Assembly (NCBI RefSeq): GCF_017876095.1
Contig: NZ_JAGINM010000008.1
Coordinates: 186,001 to 250,000, forward strand
Origin: Azospirillum agricola
GTDB taxonomy: Bacteria; Pseudomonadota; Alphaproteobacteria; Azospirillales; Azospirillaceae
Direction: 5' to 3'
DNA length: 64,000 nt
In this document: one piece after another, positions 58,501-64,000 of the stretch
How the letters are laid out: every line of letters begins with the position of its first letter
Numbering within the stretch: the stretch's first letter is position 1
The notes under the pieces: model-generated
What the model saw: only the letters and a program-made list of their open reading frames with translations
Database searches by the model: none
Told to the model about the DNA's origin: nothing
Made by a program: the position numbers and the translations under genes

Positions 58501-59078
58501 GCGCCCTGCCGGACGCCGGGCGCGCGGCGGTGCCGATCGTCGCGGTGACCGCCAACGTCTTCGCCGCCGACCGGGCGCGCTACCTCGCCGCCGGAATCGA
58601 CACGGTGATCGAGAAGCCGATCTTTCCGGAACGGCTGATGCATCTGCTGTCCAACACCGTGCCGATGCGGCTGGAGCCGTCCGCCGAGCCGTCCCTGCCT
58701 CCGCCGGCGCCCTCGCCGGTGCCGCCGACAAGGGAGGCGGCGGTCAACGCGGAGATTCTCGACCGCTACGTCCGGTCGCTGGGGGCGGCGCGCTTCGCGT
58801 CCATCCGGGGGCTGCTGATGGAGGCGGCGGCGGATGGGCTGCCGCGTCTGGCCGCCCCCGGCACCGGGGACGCCGATCTGGAGGACATCGCCCATCGCCT
58901 TGCCGGGGCGGCCAGCCATTTCGGGCTGACGGCCTTCGTCGGGCTGATGCGGGCGGTCGAGGACGGCGTGCGCGAGGGCCGCCGGGAGGAGGCGCAGGAA
59001 CTGGCCGCGACGGCGGCGGCCGAGTTCACGCGCGGCGTCGCGGCGATGGACGCGCTGTGCGGGGCGATGGCCGTTTAG
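55593..59078 (+). CDS. TorS-like hybrid histidine kinase with receiver and HPt domains
   Basis: 1161 residues. TM1 is at about 27-49, a helical periplasmic domain of about 270 residues follows, and TM2 is at about 318-338. Then come HAMP (about 339-390), two PAS domains (about 395-510 and 520-640), the H-box ATVSHEMRTPLNG (about 662), the N-box VNLVGNAVKF (about 774), DTGIGVP and GSGLGLAI. The receiver starts near 904 (Asp in VLLDIRLPDIDG, about 952). The C-terminal HPt domain has IAHRLAGAASHFG (His about 1099). This is the full phosphorelay set of TorS/ArcB types. The divergent binding-protein gene is a possible ligand-presenting partner, as TorT is for TorS. Confidence 0.92.
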   Translation: MAGRGAGKGAGKGAGRIGALGIGVGARLFGALAFNGLVAFLIGLGAYVAFDGLHAGITRVTSEQFPAVVAAARLERQHQRIMRTLEQLALSNDNFGRETINQGLSDQLNGYDRLLAELESGDGRPGPRLGGLKQQRDEILRLREAIDRGVAVRIAARRALTERDRDVRRLADALADPALRGQEDVAVQRWLAKAERLLFLIASVHQTENSFALTRLGETAAAQLAVLTGDGAGLPEGMREPAARLVGGLRAVVEGERSVFRQRQADLQASEALTGLVDRANQISLVNTGLNTGILVEQTKAAEDSRRQIIDVSTTYTRLFFASVGVVVIGMVLSVAYVRRKVLARLWAVSEAIRDRTDGGDAEIPATGTDEIGELARALRFYIHETEVKSEALRRNEQWLRTVLEAAPVPLVISGRADGAIRFVNRRAADLFGVAEAKILLGRPASSVWSAPAVREDFVRDVFATGLALDVETELVTESGHRIWGLLSGIAFEFQGEEVLLSSVVDITRRREAEEELRRTRAFLDAVIDNVPSVLYVLDGDSGRVVLWNRAAEEAFGTSRAAIQGRALPDALGEETGRALAGGPAGAMRALGLEELALTRNGETAVFALQRHPFEWSGDGRCPIICIANDITASRRAREELRQAKERAERADAAKTEFLATVSHEMRTPLNGILGLCRLPLTGRLEPGERRYAVSIMRCGHGLLDQVNDILDLRKIEDGKLDLDPAPCALLPVLEEVVATVESLANEKGIALDLEIAPEVPELVVVDRQRLRQILVNLVGNAVKFTERGGVDVRVSLSRDGDAGERLVTSVRDTGIGVPPDRRAAIFEKLEQADSSIARRFGGSGLGLAIVRHLLNAMRGTIAVDSAVGLGSIFTVAIPLERVAAASPPAAPGWLLPIHRVRSLALLLVEDDAINREVALGLLSDAGHRVTVAETGEKALALAAQRTFDAVLLDIRLPDIDGPEVARRIRALPDAGRAAVPIVAVTANVFAADRARYLAAGIDTVIEKPIFPERLMHLLSNTVPMRLEPSAEPSLPPPAPSPVPPTREAAVNAEILDRYVRSLGAARFASIRGLLMEAAADGLPRLAAPGTGDADLEDIAHRLAGAASHFGLTAFVGLMRAVEDGVREGRREEAQELAATAAAEFTRGVAAMDALCGAMAV

Positions 59079-59106
59079 GGCGGGGGAGCAGGGCGGGGAA
59101 GCGGCC

Positions 59107-60135
59107 TCAGCCGACGCCCCAGCCGCCGGTGTCCGGGAAGGGGACCGAGGGGGGCGGTGCCGCCGCCGGGCCCGTCGCGAGGGCTGCCGTCAGCCCCTTC
59201 GGCAGGGCGGGCGCGTCGGCCGCCGTCGGCCGCAGCCGCGTCGCCTTCACCCACCAGCGCGGCTCGGCCGCCGCGATGCCCGCCGCCGCGGCCTCGGCCT
59301 GCGTCGCGGTGGCGTAGAGCCCGAAGCAGGTCGCCCCGCTGCCCGACAGGCGGGCCAGCAGGCAGCCGGCGCTGCGCTCCAGCGCCGCCAGCGTGTCGGC
59401 GATCGCCGGGGCCACCGTCAGCGCCGGGGCGGTCAGGTCGTTGGAGCGTTCGCGCAGCAGCGCCGCCAGCGCCGCCGCGTCGGCCGGGGCGGTGGCGAAG
59501 CGGGCCGGAGCGGAGAAATCGCCGCTCCGCGCCTTGAACACCGCCGGGGTCGGCACCGGCACGCCGGGGTTGGCGAGCACGGCGTGGACCTCCGGCAGCG
59601 GCGGCGCCGCGTCCAGGATCTCGCCGATCCCGCCGAAGAAGCAGCTTTGCCCGGCGACGCAGACCGGCACGTCGGCGCCCAGCCCGGCGGCGACCTCGTA
59701 GAGCAGGGCGGCGTTCGCCTCCAGCCCCCACAGCCGGCCGAGCGCCCGCAGGCAGGCCGCCGCGTCGGCCGAGCCGCCGCCGATGCCGGACGCCACCGGC
59801 AGAAGCTTGTGCAGCGCGATCAGCGCGTCGGCGTCGCGGCCCAGCCGCGCCGCCAGCGCGTGGGCCGCGCGGATGACGAGGTTGCCGGCGGGATTCTCGC
59901 CCATCAGCGCCGGTCCGAAGGGGCCGGAGATCACCAGGCGCGGCCCGGCCGGCGGCAGATCGGCCCCGCGCAGCGCCACCCGCGCGACGCCCGGCTGCAC
60001 CGTCACCGTGTCGCCGATTTCCGCGAAGGCGACGAGGCTGTCCAGCTCGTGGTAGCCGTCCGGTCGCCTGGCGGTGACGTGCAGGTAGAGGTTCAGCTTG
60101 GCGGGGGCGGCCTCGGCGAGGGGGGCGGCGGTCAT
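59107..60135 (-). CDS. ispE: 4-diphosphocytidyl-2-C-methyl-D-erythritol kinase
   Basis: 342 residues. It is a GHMP kinase of the non-mevalonate isoprenoid pathway. Motifs are [11 protein letters not shown] (about 10-20), the ATP-binding [16 protein letters not shown] (about 112-127) with the catalytic Asp, and the C-terminal [12 protein letters not shown] (about 278). The C-terminal tail beyond about 320 is Pro/Ala rich and not part of the fold. The start at 60135 is the first Met before the conserved APAKLNLY segment. It is co-directional with the hydrolase gene 98 bases upstream. Confidence 0.93.
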   Translation of the reverse strand: MTAAPLAEAAPAKLNLYLHVTARRPDGYHELDSLVAFAEIGDTVTVQPGVARVALRGADLPPAGPRLVISGPFGPALMGENPAGNLVIRAAHALAARLGRDADALIALHKLLPVASGIGGGSADAAACLRALGRLWGLEANAALLYEVAAGLGADVPVCVAGQSCFFGGIGEILDAAPPLPEVHAVLANPGVPVPTPAVFKARSGDFSAPARFATAPADAAALAALLRERSNDLTAPALTVAPAIADTLAALERSAGCLLARLSGSGATCFGLYATATQAEAAAAGIAAAEPRWWVKATRLRPTAADAPALPKGLTAALATGPAAAPPPSVPFPDTGGWGVG

Positions 60136-60233
60136 CGGCGTCACCGGCTGGCGAAAGGGGGCGGAGAGGGCGGCCCTGTTTGGCACCGATGCCGCGTTGC
60201 GGCAAGAGGGGGATCGCCTGTTCGGGTGCCGGA

Positions 60234-60785
60234 TCAGGCCGCCGCCAGCAGGTCCCGCACCAGCGTTTCCCCCATCGGCCAGGGGCCGAAGCCGGCGGCG
60301 GTGTTGATGTGCCCGGCCTCGCCCGCGTCGATGAAGTCGGCGCCCCACAGCGCCGCGAAGCCACAGGCCCGCGCCGCCGGGCAGTAGGGATCGTTGCGGC
60401 TGCCGACGACGACGGCGGGAAAGGGCAGGGGGGATGTGGGCACCGGCGCGAAGCCCCGGACCTCCGGCGGGGTGTGAGCGGGCGATTCGACATCGGACGG
60501 GGCGACCAGCAGCGCCGCCGCGACCTTGCCCACCGACGCGCCCGGCGACTCCGCCCAATGGGCGACCAGTGCGCAGGACAGGCTGTGGGCGACCAGCAGC
60601 ACCGGGCCCGGCACCGCCGCGACCGCCGCCTCCAGCCGCGCGGCCCAGTCGGCCGGCACCGGACGGTCCCAGTCCGCCTGACCGACCCGGACCGATCCGG
60701 GCATGCGGCCCTCCAGCCAGCTCTGCCAGTGGTCGGGGCCGGAGTTGCCCAGGCCGGGAAGGATCAAAACGGTCGGCTGCGTCAT
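60234..60785 (-). CDS. RBBP9/YdeN-family alpha/beta hydrolase
   Basis: 183 residues. The serine hydrolase triad is visible: Ser in [10 protein letters not shown] (about 69), Asp in SRNDPYCP (about 129) and His in [13 protein letters not shown] (about 158). The N-terminal [19 protein letters not shown] is the family hallmark. The substrate is unknown. Confidence 0.9.
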   Translation of the reverse strand: MTQPTVLILPGLGNSGPDHWQSWLEGRMPGSVRVGQADWDRPVPADWAARLEAAVAAVPGPVLLVAHSLSCALVAHWAESPGASVGKVAAALLVAPSDVESPAHTPPEVRGFAPVPTSPLPFPAVVVGSRNDPYCPAARACGFAALWGADFIDAGEAGHINTAAGFGPWPMGETLVRDLLAAA

Positions 60786-60926
60786 TCTTTCAACTCAGAA
60801 TCGTCATCGTTCCCGTATAGTATCGCGACAAGACCGCGGGGCAACCGCTCAAGGCTTCCAGCCCGGGGATGGCTGGGATGCTCAACCGCCGGCGGCACGC
60901 ATCGGGCATCATCGGGAGGGAACGTC

Positions 60927-62141
60927 TTGGACATCAGCGCCACCATCGCTCAGGACATCTGCGATCACATCGGCCGCGAACTGGAGGTCGTGGTCTCCTT
61001 CATGGGCAAGGGTGGCAGCATCATCGCCTCCACCGCCCGCGACCGCATCGGCTCCACCCACGCCATCGCCGCCGAGATCATGGCGCGCCGCATCGACGAG
61101 CGCGCGGTCGCCAAGGACGAGGCCGCCAAGTCCGGCGGCGCCATGCGCGAGGGCTACAACGTCGCCATCGACCTGGACGGGGAGCGCGTCGGCTCGCTCG
61201 CCGTCGCCGGCCCGGCCGATCAGGCCCGCCGCTACGCCCGCATCGCCCGCCACTGGGCGCTGTCGATGCTGCGCGCCGAGAACGCCGACGCCCAGCGCGC
61301 CCGGATCCTGCGCGAGCTGTCCGACCGGCTGGAGCGCGACATCGGCGGTCTCGCCGCCGAGATGACCGAGGCCGGACGCAAGCTCGACGGCGCCGTCGAC
61401 ACCGTGCGGCGGGCCGGCGACGATTGCCTGCGCCAGACCGGCGACGCCGCCGCCGCCGCCCGCGCGGTGGACGGGTCGGTCGGCGCCATCGCCGGCGTGC
61501 TCGACCGGCTGTCCTCGACCTCCCAGCAGATTTCCGGCGACACCAGCAAGGCGCGCGAGATCAGCCAGGCCGCCGCCGTCGACAGCGACCGCGCCACCAC
61601 CGTGATGACCTCGCTGCGCGCCGCCGCCGAGCAGATCGCCAGCGTCGTCAAGCTGATCAACGCCATCGCCAGCCAGACCAATCTGCTGGCGCTGAACGCC
61701 ACCATCGAGGCGGCGCGCGCCGGGGAGGCCGGTCGCGGCTTCGCCGTCGTCGCCAACGAGGTGAAGGCGCTGTCCCGCCAGACCGCCGACGCCACCAAGC
61801 AGATCGCCGATCAGGTCTCCAACCTGCAAAAGGAGACGGCGGCGGTGGACGAGGCGCTGGGCCGGATCCATTCGACCATCGGCTCGATCCAGACGATCAA
61901 CGGCACGGTGGCCGCCGCCATCGACGAGCAGGCGATGCTGACCGCCGAGGTGTCGCGCACGCTCGACCGTTCCCGCCAGGACGCGATGGCCGCCGAGCAG
62001 CGCATCGGCGACGCCGAGCAGACGCTGGGCGGCGTGACCCGCACGCTGGAGGAGCTGAGCGCGCTCAGCCAGAACATCGCCACGCGGGCCGGCAGCCTGG
62101 GCGGCCGGGTCGGCGACGCGCTGCGTCAGGTGCGCGGGTAG
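60927..62141 (+). CDS. Soluble chemoreceptor with sugar-diacid recognition domain
   Basis: 404 residues without membrane segments. The N-terminal 115 residues resemble the CdaR/Diacid_rec domain: [39 protein letters not shown] and [20 protein letters not shown]. The rest is a methyl-accepting signalling domain with tip [20 protein letters not shown] near 250. It should relay a cytoplasmic signal, perhaps glucarate or galactarate, to CheA/CheW. The TTG start at 60927 is chosen because GGGAGGG lies 6 bases upstream and no ATG or GTG is nearby in frame. Diacid sensing is inferred from domain pattern. Confidence 0.8.
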   Translation: MDISATIAQDICDHIGRELEVVVSFMGKGGSIIASTARDRIGSTHAIAAEIMARRIDERAVAKDEAAKSGGAMREGYNVAIDLDGERVGSLAVAGPADQARRYARIARHWALSMLRAENADAQRARILRELSDRLERDIGGLAAEMTEAGRKLDGAVDTVRRAGDDCLRQTGDAAAAARAVDGSVGAIAGVLDRLSSTSQQISGDTSKAREISQAAAVDSDRATTVMTSLRAAAEQIASVVKLINAIASQTNLLALNATIEAARAGEAGRGFAVVANEVKALSRQTADATKQIADQVSNLQKETAAVDEALGRIHSTIGSIQTINGTVAAAIDEQAMLTAEVSRTLDRSRQDAMAAEQRIGDAEQTLGGVTRTLEELSALSQNIATRAGSLGGRVGDALRQVRG

Positions 62142-62177
62142 GGGCCGGTTTCGAAATGGGCGCCCTCGTCCCGTTCC

Positions 62178-62204
62178 GTCATGCCCGTGCCGCACGGGCA
62201 TGAC
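62178..62204. terminator. Palindrome between chemoreceptor and methyltransferase genes
   Basis: Thirteen-base perfect arms (GTCATGCCCGTGC and its complement) around one base, between two convergent stop codons. It shares its stem with the hairpin at 36823-36845 and the GTCAT ends with the centre of the 120-bp repeats. Confidence 0.6.
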
Positions 62205-62230
62205 GTCGCGCCGGATGAACGGTCCGTGCG

Positions 62231-63016
62231 TCAGGCGTGCGGGTAGGGCGTCGTCGTCGGGTCGGGATCGGCGGTGCGGCGGGCGGCGGTGGCCGCCCCG
62301 CCCGGCAGCGGCACGATCAGCCGGCGCTTGACCGGCTGCTGCGTCGTGCGGCGCGACACCCCGGCGAAGATCTGCTTCGACGCCTCGATCATCGTCACCC
62401 CGGCGAAGGCCTTGAACCAGCGCCCGCCGACCTCCTCCCAGGCCGGCGCGGTCTTCAGCAGGAAGCGCGAGCGCAGCGGCGGGATGAACAGGGCGTGGCC
62501 GGTGCGTTCCGGCACGAACATGGTGTCGCGCAGAACCTGCTTCAGTTGGGAGGCCGAATAGGGGAAGCCGTGGCCGAAGGGCGTCCAGTCGGCCCGCGCC
62601 CACAGGCCGCGCCGGTTCGGCACCACCGCCAGCACCCGCCCGCCGCCGGCCAGCACGCGCCAGATCTCGCGCATCATCGGCCGCAGCTGCTCGGTGCCCT
62701 CCAGCCCGTGGACCAGCAGCACGCGGTCGATGGTGTTGTCGCCGAAGGGGAGATCGGCCTCGTCGCCCAGCGCCACCATGCCGCGCCCTTCCGGCGGCCA
62801 GAAGCTGACGCCCTGGCTGGCCGGCATCACCGCCGCCACCCGGTCCGCCTCGGCCATGAAGGGGCGCAGATAGGGGGTGGCGTAGCCGACGCCCAGCACG
62901 ATCTGCCCGCGCACGTCCGGCCAGATGGTGCGGACGCGCCGCCGGATCATCCGCTGCGCCATCTGGCCCAATCCGGACTCGTAGAACTCCCTCAGATCGA
63001 CGATATCGGTGTACAT
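62231..63016 (-). CDS. Class I SAM-dependent methyltransferase
   Basis: 261 residues. The Rossmann motif I is modified (VLGVGYATPYLRPF, about 39-52), followed by ALGDEADLPFGDNTIDRVLLVHGLEG and an EIWRVLAGGGRVLAVVPNRRG motif, as in methyltransferase type 11. The C-terminal third is basic and extended. The target is unknown. It is divergent from gloB, with 51 bases between starts, an arrangement that suggests a shared promoter region. Confidence 0.85.
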   Translation of the reverse strand: MYTDIVDLREFYESGLGQMAQRMIRRRVRTIWPDVRGQIVLGVGYATPYLRPFMAEADRVAAVMPASQGVSFWPPEGRGMVALGDEADLPFGDNTIDRVLLVHGLEGTEQLRPMMREIWRVLAGGGRVLAVVPNRRGLWARADWTPFGHGFPYSASQLKQVLRDTMFVPERTGHALFIPPLRSRFLLKTAPAWEEVGGRWFKAFAGVTMIEASKQIFAGVSRRTTQQPVKRRLIVPLPGGAATAARRTADPDPTTTPYPHA

Positions 63017-63067
63017 GGTATCCCAGCGTATCACGGGTTTGCGTCGCAACAGAGGGAGTCCGTTGCC

Positions 63068-63847
63068 GTGGAGGTCGTTCTCGTTCCGGCATTCGCCGAC
63101 AACTACATCTATGTGCTGCGTGATGCGGCGTCCGGCAAGGTCGGCGTGGTCGATCCCGGCGACGCGGAGCCGGTGATCGCCGAGCTGGAGCGGCGCGGCT
63201 GGGCGCCGACCCACATCTTCCTCACCCACCACCACGACGACCACATCGGCGGCGTGGCGGCCCTGAAGGCGCGCTACCGCCCGACGGTGATCGGCGCGCG
63301 CGCCGATTCGCACCGCATCCCCGGCCTCGACGTGGCGCTCGACGAGGGGGCCCGCACCGTGTTCGGCGAACAGACCGCGCGGGTCATCGCCGTCCCCGGC
63401 CACACCAGCGGCCACATCGCCTTCTGGTTCGAGACGGCCTTCGACGGCGCCGGCGCGCTGTTCTGCGGCGACACCCTGTTCGCGCTCGGCTGCGGCCGGC
63501 TGTTCGAAGGCACGCCGGAGCAGATGTGGGAATCGCTGGGCAAGCTGCGCGCGCTGTCGGATTCGACCCGCGTCTATTGCGGCCATGAGTACACCCTGTC
63601 GAACGCCCGATTCGCGGTGACGGTGGACCCGGAGAACGGCGCCCTGCTGGAGCGCGCCGAAATCATCGCCGCCATGCGGGAGCGCGGCGAGCCGACCATC
63701 CCCTCCACCGTCGGGCTGGAGCGCCGCACCAATCCCTTCCTGCGCGCCGACGATCCGGCGGTGCAGGCGGCGGTCGGCCTGCCCGGCGCGGCGCCGGAGC
63801 GGGTCTTCGCCGAGATCCGCCGGCGCAAGGATCATTTCCGCGGCTGA
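63068..63847 (+). CDS. gloB: Hydroxyacylglutathione hydrolase (glyoxalase II)
   Basis: 259 residues. It hydrolyses S-lactoylglutathione to lactate and glutathione, finishing methylglyoxal detoxification. The binuclear metal site is in THHHDDHIGG (about 56-65), PGHTSGHIAFW (about 113), GDTLFALGCGRLFEG (about 137) and GHEYTLSNARF (about 175). The GTG at 63068 follows GAGGGAG at a good distance and begins at the conserved VLVPAFADNYIY. The downstream GST fragment fits a glutathione-related cluster. Confidence 0.94.
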   Translation: MEVVLVPAFADNYIYVLRDAASGKVGVVDPGDAEPVIAELERRGWAPTHIFLTHHHDDHIGGVAALKARYRPTVIGARADSHRIPGLDVALDEGARTVFGEQTARVIAVPGHTSGHIAFWFETAFDGAGALFCGDTLFALGCGRLFEGTPEQMWESLGKLRALSDSTRVYCGHEYTLSNARFAVTVDPENGALLERAEIIAAMRERGEPTIPSTVGLERRTNPFLRADDPAVQAAVGLPGAAPERVFAEIRRRKDHFRG

Positions 63848-63920
63848 TCTTTTCGGTGACCGGGGACGAGTGCCACGCTAGGCTTTTTCCCGTCGCCGAA
63901 CCTGTTGAGGAAGAGTCCCG

Positions 63921-64000
63921 ATGCTGACGCTGCGCTGGAGTGCGACGTCGCCTTATGTGCGCAAGGTGATGATGGTCGCCATCGAGGGCGGGCTGGACGG
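63921..64000 (+). CDS. Glutathione S-transferase family protein, 5' part only
   Basis: Only 26 codons are inside the window; the gene continues past its right edge. MLTLRWSATSPYVRKVMMVA is the start of a thioredoxin-like GST N-domain, with the Ser-Pro-Tyr-Val-Arg-Lys motif at the glutathione site. A GAGGAAGAG site precedes the ATG. Assignment rests on this short segment. Confidence 0.65.
   Translation, partial: MLTLRWSATSPYVRKVMMVAIEGGLD

Noticed and set aside
55512..58919. The long minus-strand extension of the binding-protein frame
   Set aside because: The frame stays open through the TorS-like kinase gene, but only the part from 55511 downward has a signal peptide and a fold. The extension is antisense noise.

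Overview
The window is very GC-rich DNA (about 70% by eye) from a motile, metabolically versatile alphaproteobacterium. The gene content fits Rhodospirillales, and Azospirillum or a close relative is my best guess: many hybrid histidine kinases and chemoreceptors, a non-phosphorylative sugar-acid pathway with an arabinonate-type dehydratase, and a citrate synthase next to a Nudix/winged-helix NAD-type regulator. The genus is an inference from gene content, not from a marker gene. I found no rRNA, tRNA, CRISPR array, insertion sequence or prophage.

Layout. (1) 1-4631: a kinase-like protein with degenerate ATPase and receiver domains, translationally coupled to a complete membrane hybrid kinase. 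(2) 5066-10440: an iron-uptake block, exbB-exbD-tonB, then a Fiu-like catecholate siderophore receptor and a PiuC/YbiX hydroxylase, with Fur-type palindromes before exbB and before the receptor. (3) 10512-25844: a sugar-acid catabolic island. HexR and Eda run leftward from a consensus HexR box. Divergently run kduI, kduD, an amino-acid-type ABC transporter, an SDR, a fumarylacetoacetase-family hydrolase, a hydroxyacid reductase, KDG kinase and a GntR regulator. A second GntR regulator, KdgF and a DctPQM TRAP transporter follow. Together these would import uronates or other sugar acids and take them through 2-keto-3-deoxy acids to pyruvate and related products. (4) 26408-39652: two membrane chemoreceptors flank a second sugar-acid set: 5-dehydro-4-deoxyglucarate dehydratase with a ketoglutarate-semialdehyde-type dehydrogenase, a divergent GntR regulator, an atypical SDR, a small DUF2834 protein, an arabinonate-type dehydratase and aldose epimerase. 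This set would end in 2-oxoglutarate.

(5) 39845-47833: a 1310-residue hybrid kinase with two kinase cores and three receivers, a small disordered protein, gltA, an NrtR-like regulator, a LuxR-type response regulator and a DUF4406 protein. (6) 47853-54049: a CBU_0592 membrane protein, an NHLP-family RiPP precursor with a Gly-Gly leader end and no maturation genes beside it, a CbrA-like transporter/kinase fusion and an MHS-family symporter. (7) 54444-64000: a family-3 solute-binding protein divergent from a TorS-like hybrid kinase, ispE, an RBBP9-type hydrolase, a soluble chemoreceptor with a sugar-diacid recognition domain, a methyltransferase, gloB and the start of a glutathione S-transferase.

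The best candidates for something new are the orphan NHLP precursor, the diacid-sensing chemoreceptor in a sugar-acid-catabolising genome, the pseudo-kinase/hybrid-kinase pair, and a 120-bp palindromic interspersed repeat present twice. Functions are family-level inferences from sequence reading; no database search was run.
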